Counted from the stretch's first letter, positions 9,797-20,063 are shown. The stretch is DNA of 64,000 nt from Shewanella polaris (GCF_006385555.1 NZ_CP041036.1:4526001-4590000); one strand, 5' to 3'. Notes: generated by a model from the letters alone, not told the origin. Made by a program: numbers and translations.

Positions 9797-10789
9797 CTAC
9801 GTCAATTCAGTTACTGGCAGCAAATCCAATAAACTTTCGGTTGAATAAGGTGCAACCTTATTTAAATACTCACCGTTGAGTACCTTTTCATACATACCTT
9901 GATACTGCTGGGCCATCACATCAGCATTAAACACATCTCTTGCCACTTGATGACACACTTTACGGTCAAAACGATCAAGGTGCTTCAACGCATCAACCAT
10001 TTCATTATAATCTGTTGTCAGCAGCCCCATTTCAGGTTGGGTGATAATCTCTGGTAATGAGCCAAATGGTGTACCAATAACCGGAGTACCTAAAAATAAA
10101 CTTTCGGTAATCGCTAAACCAAAGGGTTCATGCCATCTAACTGGAAATAGTAGCGCCTTTGATTGTCTGATAATCGTAAACTTCTCATTGCCACCAACCA
10201 TGCCTTTAAAGTCGATATTTATATCAAAGTTAAGGTAGCCTTTTTTACCAAGCTCAAATCGTTTGCCGCCTAAGACAGCTAATTTTTCACCTGCTTTTTT
10301 AGCAATTTTAGCAGCGCCAGTTAGATTTTTATGACGAACCGTCGCTTTACCCAAAAAGTGCACATAATTACTGTTGGATTCAAGACTAGGCTGACCATAC
10401 TCAGACCAGTCAAGACCATTGTAAACATAGCAGTCGCTGTGATGATTATTGGCATGACGCTGGGAAATAAATATGGTGTTACGAGCGTATTGTTTGGCTT
10501 CATCAGCATTAGCATGTTCGGTACACACAAACGGCTTATCTAATTCGCCAGTAAAAGCACAATGAAAATGCACCACATCAGGCCAATCGGTAATCTGTTG
10601 ATTAAATGTCTTTCGTTTATCGTAAAACAGCGTTCCTTCAGGCCTAACATCATGGGGACGCATCAAAAACTTTACTTCGTGCCCTTGCTGCTTTTGTGCA
10701 GTGGCCAGAGACCATACCACCCGTTCAGTACCGCCAAACTTAAACGCCGGAAACGGTCCTCGGCAAAGTAGTACATGTAAGATTTTCAT
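9797..10789 (-). CDS. Glycosyltransferase family 4 (GT-B)
   Basis: 330 residues. The N-terminus KILHVLLCRGPFPAFKFGGTERVVWSLA is the acceptor-side glycine-rich loop of GT4 enzymes, and HEPFGLAITESLFLGTPVIG (about residue 220) is the conserved E-x7-E donor-binding motif. The family transfers sugars from nucleotide donors with retention; here an LPS-core role is inferred from the neighbours only. It is 77 bases downstream of a heptosyltransferase gene on the same strand, probably the same transcript. Confidence 0.85.
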   Translation of the reverse strand: MKILHVLLCRGPFPAFKFGGTERVVWSLATAQKQQGHEVKFLMRPHDVRPEGTLFYDKRKTFNQQITDWPDVVHFHCAFTGELDKPFVCTEHANADEAKQYARNTIFISQRHANNHHSDCYVYNGLDWSEYGQPSLESNSNYVHFLGKATVRHKNLTGAAKIAKKAGEKLAVLGGKRFELGKKGYLNFDINIDFKGMVGGNEKFTIIRQSKALLFPVRWHEPFGLAITESLFLGTPVIGTPFGSLPEIITQPEMGLLTTDYNEMVDALKHLDRFDRKVCHQVARDVFNADVMAQQYQGMYEKVLNGEYLNKVAPYSTESLLDLLPVTELT

Positions 10790-10866
10790 TTAACCTTTCC
10801 GTATTGAATGTGCCACTGAACAAAATAATTGATAATATTTCACCATAAATTAGCAACTGAAAATAT

Positions 10867-11901
10867 TTATTGATCTGTGCAAAGTAATTTAAACGCCGAA
10901 ATAACCTCATCAACCTCTATCATCGCCATTAAATGCTCACCTTTGGCTCGCGTTCCCCATTTTACATCACCTTCAACCTGTTGCTTTATGACTTGGTCAT
11001 AAACCGACACGGTATAATCTCGATAAAAATAAGGCCCCGTTCGTCCTGGATTTGAATGAGCATACAAGCCAATAACCGGTGTTCCTTGAGTGACGGCCAT
11101 ATGCAAAGGCCCGGTGTCAGGTGCGAGCACTAGCTTGGCTTGTTTTAACACTGCAAGTAGCTGAGTCAAAGATGTCTTGCCTACTTGATTATCTAATGGT
11201 TGCTGGCTATGGGATTGAATCACATCGGCTAAGGTTTTTTCTAACACGGTTGGACCGCCGCACAACATTACCCGATAACCTTGATCAACAGCATAATCAG
11301 CCACTGCAGCGTAACGCTCTGGTAGCCAATTGCGTTCAGCTTTACTGGCCGCAGCACAAATCACTAATACCTTATCATCACCCACTAATTGTTTGGCAAA
11401 GTCAGTATCGGCTTGTGGTACGGGAATGTTCCAGCTTGGCGTTAAATCTTCTACACCAATGGCTTTAGCAAAGCCCATAAAGCCATCTAATACATGGGGC
11501 GTCGCCAAGGGTTCTACAGCATTATTTGTCACCAGCCACTGACCCTCTTTGGCTCTAGCCTTATCAAATCCTACTCGCACTCGTGCGTTAATCATTAATG
11601 AGGCTATGGTTGCACGAAGTGCTACTTGCATATGCAGCAACACATCAAAATGTTGACCTTGTAAATCACGGCGCAACTGAACATAGCTACGCCAGCCTTT
11701 AGACTTATCGAAAATAACAAATTGAATGCCAGGTAAATGCTTGAGTAATTGATATTCAACCTTACCAATCACCCAAGTAATATTAAGGTTTGGATATTGT
11801 TTTTGAATAGCCTGCACCATCGCCACCGCATGGCAAACATCACCAATGGCAGACAAACGCAGTAAACATAATGAACCTATCGAACTAAAGTCAGCTTTCA
11901 T
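10867..11901 (-). CDS. Glycosyltransferase family 9, heptosyltransferase I-like
   Basis: 344 residues. The opening LCLLRLSAIGDVCHAVAMVQAIQ is the WaaC-type signature, and APDTGPLHMAVTQGTPVIGLYAHSNPGRTGPY is the full ADP-heptose site, closely matching heptosyltransferase I/WaaC-like enzymes. It is the clearest true heptosyltransferase in the window. It is divergent from kdkA across a gap of about 110 bases; Kdo kinase and the first heptosyltransferase act on the same Kdo residue region, which fits the pairing. I do not assign waaC because other GT9 paralogues exist. Confidence 0.88.
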   Translation of the reverse strand: MKADFSSIGSLCLLRLSAIGDVCHAVAMVQAIQKQYPNLNITWVIGKVEYQLLKHLPGIQFVIFDKSKGWRSYVQLRRDLQGQHFDVLLHMQVALRATIASLMINARVRVGFDKARAKEGQWLVTNNAVEPLATPHVLDGFMGFAKAIGVEDLTPSWNIPVPQADTDFAKQLVGDDKVLVICAAASKAERNWLPERYAAVADYAVDQGYRVMLCGGPTVLEKTLADVIQSHSQQPLDNQVGKTSLTQLLAVLKQAKLVLAPDTGPLHMAVTQGTPVIGLYAHSNPGRTGPYFYRDYTVSVYDQVIKQQVEGDVKWGTRAKGEHLMAMIEVDEVISAFKLLCTDQ

Positions 11902-12010
11902 TGATAATCCAATATGTTTGAGTGAAGAATAAGGCGATTAAGGCAAGTTAGTGATCTTAAGGTATAATGTTATTTCGATCCACAATCTAACCAATGCTAT
12001 TGATAATTAG

Positions 12011-12739
12011 ATGCAAATAAAAACCACTCAACTTGGCCATGTCGCATGGTGTGAAACCACTGCCCAGCAATTAGCACCACAAGATTTTGCGGTCGATGGT
12101 TGGCGGGACAACAATGCCGTTGTGGGTCAGTCTAAGGGCCGTTACACCACATGGTTTGTCAAAACTGCTAACTCGGACTCATCGCAAACATGGGTGTTAC
12201 GTCATTATTGGCGAGGTGGGATGATGGAAAAATTCAGCCGAGATGCCTATCTCTATACAGGCCTAAAACGAACTCGCGCGGTGGCTGAATTAACGATACT
12301 CGAAACCTTGTATCAAGAAGGGTTTGCCGTTCCTCGTCCCATAGCAGCTAACGTTGAACGATTTGGTTTATGGTATCGTGCCGACATTATTATTGAACAT
12401 GTTGCAGGTGCAAATGATTTAGTAGCTTACTTAAGCCATAACTCAATGACTGAGTCACAATGGTATTTATTAGGCGAAACCATTGCCAAATTCCATCAAC
12501 GTGGGGTATATCACGCCGATTTAAATGCAAAAAACATCTTACTTGCGCACGGACAATTCTATTTAATTGACTTTGATAGAGGTGAGTTACGTACGCCACA
12601 CCCTACATGGCAGCAAGCCAATTTAGATCGTTTGCTACGTTCGCTTAAAAAGGAACACGCTAAACTGACTACGCTGCAATTTAGTCAACAGCATTGGCAG
12701 CAATTACTTGCCGGTTACCAAAGCGTAAACCCAATCTAA
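12011..12739 (+). CDS. kdkA: 3-deoxy-D-manno-octulosonic acid kinase
   Basis: 242 residues. KdkA phosphorylates Kdo at O-4 in the LPS inner core, using ATP, in organisms with a single Kdo on lipid A (Haemophilus, Vibrio, Shewanella). Seen: the lipopolysaccharide-kinase fold with VLRHYWRGGMMEKFSRD early, and the kinase catalytic motifs YHADLNAKNILL (HxDLxxxN) and LIDFDRGEL (DFD in place of DFG). Convergent with waaA, from which it is separated by a strong terminator. Confidence 0.95.
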   Translation: MQIKTTQLGHVAWCETTAQQLAPQDFAVDGWRDNNAVVGQSKGRYTTWFVKTANSDSSQTWVLRHYWRGGMMEKFSRDAYLYTGLKRTRAVAELTILETLYQEGFAVPRPIAANVERFGLWYRADIIIEHVAGANDLVAYLSHNSMTESQWYLLGETIAKFHQRGVYHADLNAKNILLAHGQFYLIDFDRGELRTPHPTWQQANLDRLLRSLKKEHAKLTTLQFSQQHWQQLLAGYQSVNPI

Positions 12740-12765
12740 GGCGAACTTTTGTATTGAGGGGTTAT

Positions 12766-12795
12766 AAAAATAGACGCTAATCTGCGTCTATTTTT
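12766..12795. terminator. Bidirectional terminator between kdkA and waaA
   Basis: AAAAATAGACGC and GCGTCTATTTTT form a perfect 12-base inverted repeat with a 6-base loop between two convergent genes. Confidence 0.9.
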
Positions 12796-12815
12796 AGATA
12801 GCTGGCAGCAAAATG

Positions 12816-14078
12816 TTAAACAATAAGCTTATTAATCAGTGTGAATTGCTTTAATAATGCACCACGATTTTGTTCAACCACAGCCAGAGCCGCTGTAGAT
12901 GCTGATTGGTACATATTGTTATCGGTAAACTTATTCTGTAATTCTTGCGCTAATTCATCTGCAGAACTAATACAGGTTAATGCACCCGCATCAGCAAGTA
13001 ATTGTGTGATTTCAGCAAAGTCCCAATGATTGGGACCAACATACACAGGCAGCCCCATCGCGGCAGGTTCAAGTGGATTATGACCACCATTATTAATTAA
13101 TGTGCCGCCAATAAATGCCTGATCTGCAGCGCCATATAACATCACTAGCTCTCCCATAGTATCGCCAAGCAATACTTGAGTATTCGCAGTCACCTCATCA
13201 TTCATACTGCGCCTAGCTAACGTCAACCCTGACTGGGTGACGGTAATAGCGGCTAAATTAAATTGCTCTGGGTGTCGTGGTGCCATAATTAATAATGCAT
13301 CAGGAAAAAGACTTAATAGTTGCTTATGGGCGGTCAAAATCGCCTCAAACTCACCGGGATGAACACTACCCGCAACCCAAATAGGAGAGTTAACGCGATG
13401 CCACTCTGCACGAAGTGCTATTGCGTGCTGTTTCTTTATAGGGTCAATAGTAAGATCGAACTTTACACTACCACACACATGTATACGTTGAGCTTCCACA
13501 CCTAAATCAATAAACCGTTCTGCTTCACGCTGAGTTTGTACAGTAATCAAGTTGAGCTTGTTTAGCATTGGCACAGCCAAACGACGTTTTTTAGCGTATT
13601 TATTTGCTGACTTTTGTGACAAGCGCGCATTAGCCAAAATCAATGTCACTTGTTGTCGCGCGGCAAAGTAGACTAAATTTGGCCACAATTCAGTCTCCAT
13701 AATAATGCACACTTTAGGCTGTATTTGACGTAAAAAGCCTTTGATCGCATAAGAGAAATCAAATGGTAGATAGCAATGTTGCACCGTATCGCCAAATGCT
13801 TTAAGCACTTCAGCAGACCCTGTTGGGCTGGTTGTTGTAACCGTAAATGTATCATCAGGGTGTGCAGTCATAAGTTGCTTAATCAACGGAATAGCCGCTA
13901 GCGTTTCTCCCATAGAAACACAGTGTATCAACACATCTGTTGGCATTAACTTGGTAAAACCAAAGCGTTCAGACCAACGATGACGATAGTCGACACTTTT
14001 TATCGCCCGAAATGCTAGATAGAGGATAACCAGCGGAAACATTAAATATAGAAAGAAAGAATAAACAATACGGTTCAT
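12816..14078 (-). CDS. waaA: Kdo transferase (CMP-Kdo:lipid A)
   Basis: 420 residues, standard length. WaaA adds Kdo from CMP-Kdo to lipid IVA at the cytoplasmic face of the inner membrane. Seen: an N-terminal membrane anchor (about residues 5-24), the active-site glutamate in HCVSMGETLAAIPL (about residue 57), METELWPNL, and AFIGGTLINNGGHNPLEPAAMGLPVYVGP in the C-terminal donor domain. Together with kdkA it indicates a phosphorylated mono-Kdo core, but whether WaaA is mono- or bifunctional cannot be told from sequence. Also called kdtA. Confidence 0.96.
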   Translation of the reverse strand: MNRIVYSFFLYLMFPLVILYLAFRAIKSVDYRHRWSERFGFTKLMPTDVLIHCVSMGETLAAIPLIKQLMTAHPDDTFTVTTTSPTGSAEVLKAFGDTVQHCYLPFDFSYAIKGFLRQIQPKVCIIMETELWPNLVYFAARQQVTLILANARLSQKSANKYAKKRRLAVPMLNKLNLITVQTQREAERFIDLGVEAQRIHVCGSVKFDLTIDPIKKQHAIALRAEWHRVNSPIWVAGSVHPGEFEAILTAHKQLLSLFPDALLIMAPRHPEQFNLAAITVTQSGLTLARRSMNDEVTANTQVLLGDTMGELVMLYGAADQAFIGGTLINNGGHNPLEPAAMGLPVYVGPNHWDFAEITQLLADAGALTCISSADELAQELQNKFTDNNMYQSASTAALAVVEQNRGALLKQFTLINKLIV

Positions 14079-14195
14079 GTAAGAAGAGTCATCGATTTTT
14101 GCTTGTCAGATAAGCACAATGTTAACATACTCGTATTAAGTCAGCTTAAGGAATTATTTGAGCGACAATAAGTCAATAATGAATATGGAAATCAC

Positions 14196-14852
14196 ATGAA
14201 AACCCGAGATAAAATCATTTTTGCCAGCTTAGAGCTATTCAATGAACGTGGTGAACGAAATATTACCACTAACCATATTGCAGCACATTTAGGCATTAGT
14301 CCGGGTAATTTGTATTATCACTTTCGTAATAAAGAAGACATAATCAACTCCATTTTCAGCCTATATGAAAGTCATTTAGAATCAGGCTTTAATCCTTATG
14401 ATGATGTCCCGATCACCATTGAATTATTAATGGGTTACTTTGATGCCATGTTCTATACCTTATGGCAGTTTAGATTTATGTATTCCAATCTAGCAGATAT
14501 TTTAAGCCGTGATGATGCGCTAAAAACTCGCTACTTACATGCTCAACAACAAGTTCTTAACCGTTCAAGCAATATTTTACGCAAACTAAAAAAAGACGGT
14601 TTTCTTGATGTAAATGACAATAAAGTCACTGCGCTTGCTGACACTATTAAAATGATGGTCAGCTTTTGGATTAGCTATCAATTAACTCAATCAAGCACAT
14701 CAACGATTACTAAAGCCACCTTATATGATGGTTTATTAAGAATATTAATGATTTTTCAGGCTTATGAGACTCCTACGTCAAGCGAAACATTCTCCCGTTT
14801 AGAACAACATTATTTAGACATAGCCAGTAAAGAACGTCATCTAGCTGAGTAA
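14196..14852 (+). CDS. TetR-family transcriptional regulator
   Basis: 218 residues. The N-terminal helix-turn-helix is typical: KTRDKIIFASLELFNERGERNITTNHIAAHLGISPGNLYYHFRNKEDI (about residues 2-50, quoted in part as TTNHIAAHLGI and LYYHF). The C-terminal ligand domain is not recognised. It lies between waaA (divergent, about 115 bases) and kbl, from which it is separated by a strong terminator, so control of either is only a guess. Shewanella genomes keep a TetR gene at this position as far as I recall. Confidence 0.9.
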   Translation: MKTRDKIIFASLELFNERGERNITTNHIAAHLGISPGNLYYHFRNKEDIINSIFSLYESHLESGFNPYDDVPITIELLMGYFDAMFYTLWQFRFMYSNLADILSRDDALKTRYLHAQQQVLNRSSNILRKLKKDGFLDVNDNKVTALADTIKMMVSFWISYQLTQSSTSTITKATLYDGLLRILMIFQAYETPTSSETFSRLEQHYLDIASKERHLAE

Positions 14853-15186
14853 GTAAATGCTGCCAATACTGTTAATTGCGCTCAAGTAACACATTTTTAA
14901 ACTCGCTAATAACCCACTACTATTGAATCGGTTATTAGCGGATTTTTTTAGGGTTTCCTCTCACAGCTCAAATCCAGCTACCGACTATGTTAACGATTAG
15001 TTTTTATTATGTGAATAAGCCAATAGCCCTAAACTAATTCATGTTGGTCTGACGACTTAAAAAAACGCTGTAGAGCAGCAAAAATAAAGGTTAGAATGCC
15101 AACAACTCCAAAGCACCCTGTCACTTATAGCGGTGTTTTACTGCGTGATTTGGATAAGCATAATAACCATATTTAGGAGAACACCG
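14853..15186. other. 334-base spacer before kbl
   Basis: It holds the TetR terminator (14904-14949) and the kbl leader. No reading frame is credible. A ribosome site AGGAGA at 15175-15180 supports the GTG start of kbl. I found no clear operator or riboswitch. Confidence 0.6.
14904..14949 (+). terminator. Rho-independent terminator of the TetR gene
   Basis: CGCTAATAACC and GGTTATTAGCG are a perfect 11-base inverted repeat with a 15-base loop, followed by a run of seven T. Confidence 0.85.
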
Positions 15187-16380
15187 GTGGCATCTACCTC
15201 TTTTTACGACAGAATTAACCAGCAAATTACCGATGTAAAAGCCGATGGCTTATACAAAAGTGAGCGAGTCATAGCTTCAGCTCAACAAACTGCCATTCAG
15301 GTTAACAGTGAAGAAGTGATTAACTTTTGTGCTAATAACTACTTAGGTTTAGCCAATCATCCTGAACTTATTAAAGCAGCAAAAGCCGGTTTAGATAGTC
15401 ACGGTTTTGGTATGGCATCAGTACGATTCATCTGTGGTACTCAAGACATTCATAAGCAATTAGAAGCCAACCTAAGTGAATTTTTAGGCATGGAAGACAC
15501 CATTTTGTACTCGTCTTGCTTCGATGCTAATGCTGGTTTATTTGAAACCCTATTAGATGCTGAAGATGCTATTGTGTCCGACGCCCTTAACCATGCATCA
15601 ATCATTGATGGCGTGCGTTTATGTAAAGCTAAGCGTTTCCGTTACGCCAATAACAACATGGCCGACTTAGAAACTCAGCTTATTGCTGCTCAAGCTGCTG
15701 GTGCACGTAATATTTTAATCGCCACTGACGGTGTATTTTCAATGGACGGCGTAATAGCCAACCTTAAAGGCGTATGTGACTTAGCGGATAAATACGGTGC
15801 ATTGGTGATGGTCGATGACTCTCATGCTGTAGGTTTTATCGGGAAAAATGGTCGTGGAACCCACGAATATTGTGACGTGATGGACAGAGTCGATATCATT
15901 ACTGGTACCCTAGGTAAAGCTTTAGGCGGTGCATCAGGCGGATTTACCGCGGCAAAAAAAGAAGTTGTTGAATGGTTACGACAACGCTCTCGCCCTTACC
16001 TATTTTCAAACTCATTAGCACCTTCGATTGTTAGCGCCTCTATCCGTGTGCTTGAAATGCTAAAAACTGGTCAAGACTTACGTGAAGCTGTTTGGGAAAA
16101 CAGCCGTTATTTCCGTGAACAAATGTCTGCTGTAGGTTTTACCTTAGGCGGTGCAGACCATGCCATTATTCCCGTCATGATTGGTGATGCTAAATTGGCT
16201 GGCGATTTTGCCAACCGTTTATTGCAAGAACATATATATGTTGTTGGTTTTTCTTTCCCAGTAGTACCTAAAGGCCAAGCGCGTATTCGTACCCAAATGT
16301 CGGCGGCACATACTCGCGAACAACTTGATCATGCTATTGATGCCTTTACTCGTATTGGTAAAGAAATGGGCATTATCTAA
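15187..16380 (+). CDS. kbl: 2-amino-3-ketobutyrate CoA ligase (glycine C-acetyltransferase)
   Basis: 397 residues. A PLP enzyme that cleaves 2-amino-3-ketobutyrate with CoA into glycine and acetyl-CoA, the second step of threonine degradation after Tdh. Seen: [27 protein letters not shown] (PLP-binding Asp-His) and [14 protein letters not shown] with the Schiff-base lysine. The GTG start at 15187 is chosen over an in-frame upstream ATG at 15133 because it has an AGGAGA site 6 bases before it and gives the E. coli-like N-terminus ([12 protein letters not shown]). Followed by tdh after 93 bases, as one operon. Confidence 0.96.
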   Translation: MASTSFYDRINQQITDVKADGLYKSERVIASAQQTAIQVNSEEVINFCANNYLGLANHPELIKAAKAGLDSHGFGMASVRFICGTQDIHKQLEANLSEFLGMEDTILYSSCFDANAGLFETLLDAEDAIVSDALNHASIIDGVRLCKAKRFRYANNNMADLETQLIAAQAAGARNILIATDGVFSMDGVIANLKGVCDLADKYGALVMVDDSHAVGFIGKNGRGTHEYCDVMDRVDIITGTLGKALGGASGGFTAAKKEVVEWLRQRSRPYLFSNSLAPSIVSASIRVLEMLKTGQDLREAVWENSRYFREQMSAVGFTLGGADHAIIPVMIGDAKLAGDFANRLLQEHIYVVGFSFPVVPKGQARIRTQMSAAHTREQLDHAIDAFTRIGKEMGII

Positions 16381-16473
16381 TCTATCTTAGGTTCATTGAA
16401 CCATAAATAAATTAAGCATCGCGTAGCTATAGCTCAAGTTAAAGCTAGCTCAGACTAAAAATAGGTCATCAAC

Positions 16474-17499
16474 ATGAAAGCATTAAGTAAGTTAAAGCCC
16501 GAAGAAGGCATCTGGATGGTCGATGCACCAAAACCAGAAATGGGTCATAACGATCTGTTAATTAAAATTCGTAAAACAGCTATTTGTGGTACTGACGTCC
16601 ATATTTATAACTGGGATGAATGGTCACAAAAAACCATTCCTGTTCCTATGATTGCGGGTCATGAATATGTCGGCGAAGTCGTCGACCTTGGCCAAGAAGT
16701 TCGTGGTTTCAGCGTTGGAGATCGCGTTTCAGGTGAAGGTCATATCACCTGCGGTCATTGTCGTAACTGTCGTGCAGGCCGAACTCACTTGTGCCGTAAC
16801 ACTTCTGGTGTTGGTGTAAACCGTGATGGTGCTTTTGCAGAATACCTAGTAATACCCGCTTTTAACGCTTTCAAGATCCCTGCTGATATTCCAGATGACC
16901 TAGCAGCAATATTTGATCCATTCGGTAACGCTGTACATACCGCATTATCGTTTGATTTAGTCGGCGAAGATGTATTGATTACCGGCGCAGGTCCAATTGG
17001 TATTATGGCTGCAGCAGTATGTAAACATGTCGGTGCTCGTCATGTTGTCATTACTGATGTTAATGAGTATAGACTTGATCTTGCCCGTAAAATGGGGGCA
17101 ACCCGCGCTGTTAATGTCGCAACAGAAAACCTGAAAGATGTCATGAAAGAGCTTGGCATGACAGAAGGCTTCGACGTAGGTTTAGAAATGTCAGGCGTGC
17201 CTTCGGCATTCCACGCCATGTTAGATACCATGAACCACGGCGGTAAAATTGCGATGTTAGGTATTCCTGGCGGTGAAATGGCCATTGACTGGAGTAAAAT
17301 CATTTTTAAAGGTTTAATCATCAAAGGTATTTATGGCCGTGAGATGTTCGAAACCTGGTATAAAATGGCGAGCTTAATCCAATCGGGTCTAGATTTGTCT
17401 CCTATCATTACTCATCATTTTAGTATTGATGAATTCCAGCAAGGTTTTGATGCTATGCGCTCAGGTCAATCTGGAAAGGTCATCTTAAACTGGGATTAA
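16474..17499 (+). CDS. tdh: L-threonine 3-dehydrogenase
   Basis: 341 residues, identical in length to the E. coli enzyme. A zinc medium-chain dehydrogenase that oxidises threonine to 2-amino-3-ketobutyrate with NAD. The catalytic zinc site is visible ([12 protein letters not shown] and AGHEYVGEV), the structural zinc lobe is complete ([15 protein letters not shown]), and the Rossmann motif is [14 protein letters not shown]. Partner of kbl directly upstream. The frame is followed by a perfect 15-base inverted repeat without a U-tract (17526-17557). Confidence 0.97.
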   Translation: MKALSKLKPEEGIWMVDAPKPEMGHNDLLIKIRKTAICGTDVHIYNWDEWSQKTIPVPMIAGHEYVGEVVDLGQEVRGFSVGDRVSGEGHITCGHCRNCRAGRTHLCRNTSGVGVNRDGAFAEYLVIPAFNAFKIPADIPDDLAAIFDPFGNAVHTALSFDLVGEDVLITGAGPIGIMAAAVCKHVGARHVVITDVNEYRLDLARKMGATRAVNVATENLKDVMKELGMTEGFDVGLEMSGVPSAFHAMLDTMNHGGKIAMLGIPGGEMAIDWSKIIFKGLIIKGIYGREMFETWYKMASLIQSGLDLSPIITHHFSIDEFQQGFDAMRSGQSGKVILNWD

Positions 17500-17525
17500 T
17501 CATTAAGATCTAGCTTATGCACACC

Positions 17526-17557
17526 AACAAGGGGTTGTATTTATACAACCCCTTGTT
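17526..17557 (+). terminator. Long perfect hairpin after tdh, no U-tract
   Basis: AACAAGGGGTTGTAT and ATACAACCCCTTGTT form a perfect 15-base stem with only a TT loop. The sequence after it is GCAAAC, so it is not a standard intrinsic terminator on the plus strand. It could protect the 3' end of the kbl-tdh mRNA or act with Rho. Confidence 0.55.
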
Positions 17558-17608
17558 GCAAACTGGCGTTTAGCCAATCGCTATTAGAACACTTTTATAG
17601 GTAATATC

Positions 17609-17917
17609 ATGTCTGGTTTTAAACATCTGTCTATTAATGAGCTTATCCATATGTCCAGCGAATCAAGCGATATACAAATTGTCGATATTCGTGATGCCGC
17701 CAGTTTTGCTGCAGGTCATATTGAGCACGCTGTTAACTTGAATAATGAAAACTTAGCCCACTTTATTGCTGATGCCGATATGGATAAACCGCTTGTTGTG
17801 GTGTGTTATCACGGCATGAGCAGTCAAAGTGCAGCTAGCTACTTAAATGAACAAGGCTTTGATGACATCTACAGTCTCGATGGTGGTTATAGTGCCTGGA
17901 GCTTAGCTAACTCATGA
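17609..17917 (+). CDS. glpE: Thiosulfate sulfurtransferase GlpE (single rhodanese domain)
   Basis: 102 residues, a single-domain rhodanese. It moves sulfur from thiosulfate to cyanide or thiol acceptors in vitro; the physiological role is not settled. The active-site loop [17 protein letters not shown] has the catalytic Cys, and the N-terminal [24 protein letters not shown] segment is typical. The stop overlaps the ATG of glpG (ATGA), so the two are coupled, as in E. coli glpEGR, but no glpR or glpD is present here. Confidence 0.93.
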   Translation: MSGFKHLSINELIHMSSESSDIQIVDIRDAASFAAGHIEHAVNLNNENLAHFIADADMDKPLVVVCYHGMSSQSAASYLNEQGFDDIYSLDGGYSAWSLANS

Positions 17918-18765
17918 TAGAAATTGGCCAACTACCTAATGCACGCGCTGCACAAGCATTTATTGATTACCTCAAAGGATTAAATATTCAATGTCATGCC
18001 GTGACTCATGCTCAAGGTGTTAGCCTAGTCATTGTTAACCCAACCGATGAAAGCCAAGCTAGAGCCGAGTTAATTGAGTTTGCTAAAGACCCATATCATC
18101 ATAAGTATTTACAGGCATCTTGGGATAACGGTGCGACAGATGCTAAGTTTGACTATGGTCCTGGAACCAAGGGGTTATTTCAACAATTTATGACAGGAGC
18201 AGGCCCACTTACATTGATGTGCTTTTTTGCTTGTGTTGCCGTTTTCGCAGGTATGAACCTAGGTTTTGCCGATGCCATCTACAGTAAATTATCTTTTTTT
18301 AGTGCGGTTACAGACAGCGATTTAAACCAAGTATGGCGGGTGTTCACGCCAAGCCTAATGCACTTTTCAGCAATGCATATCATCTTTAATTTACTGTGGT
18401 GGTGGTATTTAGGCGGTAAAATTGAGACCAATTTAGGCACTCGCCCCTTGCTATTCTTATTACTCGTCGCTGGCACGATACCTAATATCGTGCAATTTTA
18501 CATAAGCGGGCCTAATTTTGGCGGGCTATCAGGTGTCGTTTATGCTGTGGTTGGTTACACTTGGTTAATGGGTATTCGAAAACCCAGTTGTGGTATTAAT
18601 TTACCGCAATCTTACATGGGATTTATGCTCATTTGGCTAGTACTTGGTTTTACCGATGTGCTGGGAATGCCTATTGCAAATGGAGCCCATATTGGCGGGC
18701 TTTGTATCGGTCTAGCTCAAGCGTTGTTTGATAGCAGAAAGTCACAACGGGTTAAAAACCACTAA
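17914..18765 (+). CDS. glpG: Rhomboid intramembrane serine protease GlpG
   Basis: 283 residues. A six- to seven-helix inner-membrane protease that cuts substrates within the bilayer. The N-terminal cytoplasmic domain (about residues 1-75) is followed by hydrophobic segments. The catalytic serine is in [13 protein letters not shown] and the histidine in [28 protein letters not shown] matches the conserved HxxxN region. All key residues are present. Coupled to glpE by a 4-base overlap. Confidence 0.95.
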   Translation: MIEIGQLPNARAAQAFIDYLKGLNIQCHAVTHAQGVSLVIVNPTDESQARAELIEFAKDPYHHKYLQASWDNGATDAKFDYGPGTKGLFQQFMTGAGPLTLMCFFACVAVFAGMNLGFADAIYSKLSFFSAVTDSDLNQVWRVFTPSLMHFSAMHIIFNLLWWWYLGGKIETNLGTRPLLFLLLVAGTIPNIVQFYISGPNFGGLSGVVYAVVGYTWLMGIRKPSCGINLPQSYMGFMLIWLVLGFTDVLGMPIANGAHIGGLCIGLAQALFDSRKSQRVKNH

Positions 18766-18792
18766 TAACATATTCCACTTAGCCGACATCCG

Positions 18793-18823
18793 ATAATGGT
18801 GCCACTCTATTTGGCACCATTAT
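18793..18823 (+). terminator. Hairpin after glpG
   Basis: ATAATGGTGCC and GGCACCATTAT form a perfect 11-base stem with a 9-base loop. There is no proper U-tract behind it, so termination would be weak or would need Rho. Confidence 0.5.
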
Positions 18824-18878
18824 TCACCCTCGTTTTGAACACTGACCGACTTATATTTATGATGCTTATAAACTGAAC

Positions 18879-19532
18879 TTAAGCCATTTCAAGTACTTTA
18901 TTGACTAGTTTTTCAATACCAATATGTGCCTCTAAAATCGATGTCGCTAACATATAAGCTGGCGTGCTCACGATTTTATTCACTTCATCAACAACGATAT
19001 CTTCTACTTGGGCATTTTTATGCTTACCGCCCATTTCATTAAATGCATGAGCAGTTTCAGCATCAGTCCCAATGGTACCAATGGCTCCTTTGCCATAAAT
19101 ATTAGGGATCATCACAGGTGAAATACACACAAAACCGACAGGTTTATGGGCTAACGCAAAATCACGAATAAAGCTCTCTACAATAGGCTGAATGTCGCAA
19201 TTGCTACCCGTGGTAGCGAAGTTAGATAAATTTTTAGCGGCACCAAAACCGCCAGGGATCACTAAACCATCAAATTGACTAACATCTAACATACTGGCAT
19301 TAAGGACTTCACCTCGAGCTATCCGAGCAGACTCAACTAATACATTACGAGTTTCGTCCGTATTGACCTCTCCAGTTAAGTGATTCACCACATGCATTTG
19401 GGCAATATCCGGAGCAAAGCATTGATATTGTGCACCCGCCCGCGTTATCGCCAACAAGGTTAATACAGCTTCATGAATCTCAGTTCCATCAAAAACTCCA
19501 CAGCCACTTAATAAAACAGCAATCTTTTTCAT
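18879..19532 (-). CDS. elbB: ElbB-type glyoxalase-like protein (DJ-1/PfpI fold)
   Basis: 217 residues from the chosen start, the E. coli ElbB length. Family: DJ-1/PfpI class I glutamine-amidotransferase-like proteins; E. coli ElbB has glyoxalase activity and was linked to isoprenoid synthesis. Seen: KIAVLLSGCGVFDGTEIHEA at the N-terminus, LVIPGGFGAAKNLSNF, and the nucleophile elbow PVGFVCISPVMIP with Cys. The second ATG (MKKIAV) is preferred to the one 9 bases upstream because GGGTGG then lies at the right distance. Confidence 0.92.
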   Translation of the reverse strand: MKKIAVLLSGCGVFDGTEIHEAVLTLLAITRAGAQYQCFAPDIAQMHVVNHLTGEVNTDETRNVLVESARIARGEVLNASMLDVSQFDGLVIPGGFGAAKNLSNFATTGSNCDIQPIVESFIRDFALAHKPVGFVCISPVMIPNIYGKGAIGTIGTDAETAHAFNEMGGKHKNAQVEDIVVDEVNKIVSTPAYMLATSILEAHIGIEKLVNKVLEMA

Positions 19533-20063
19533 GACATCCACCCTTAACTTTTAATTACTAATGTAAAATTTACAACAAAAAACCAACAAAACGGTTGATC
19601 TGATTAAAAATCGTGCTAACTTAGAACGTCGAATTTAGGAGTTGCATGTTTTTTCTCCATAAATCATCACTAAATTCCATTGTGGCTTAACTGACATCAA
19701 TAAAAAAGTCCACAAATTAGTAATATTTATTAGAATTAATATTCAGCTCACAAAAATAAAAATAAAACATATAATTCAACAGGTTATAATTTTCGTTTCC
19801 AGTCGTAAGAAAATCTATCCCGCAACGTTGATTAATTAACTCACAGACTTATCCACAGGCTGAGAGCATATTACTGTGGCTGATTGTTGGCTTTTCTCTA
19901 TAAAAACACCCACTAAACCTCACTCAATCCATCACTAGTCAGAATTTACAGTAATTAAACACTATCTTGAGTAAATAATTGGCAATCTCACAAGCATCTT
20001 GAGGTGCTGTGGGTATAATGTCATTCTATTAGTCTCGCAAAATACTGAATACGAATATTAATT
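19533..20063. other. 531-base divergent region between elbB and polA
   Basis: Very AT-rich and without a credible gene. It must hold the elbB and polA promoters; a plausible polA -10 (TATAAT at about 20015) lies about 50 bases before the start codon. A DnaA-box-like TTATCCACA is at 19849-19857, but such a 9-mer is expected about once per window of this size. Confidence 0.55.

Noticed and set aside
19849..19857. DnaA-box TTATCCACA before polA, and another at 28015-28023
   Set aside because: Two isolated exact 9-mers are close to chance in an AT-rich 64 kb sequence, and there is no cluster or AT-rich unwinding region, so they do not mark an origin.
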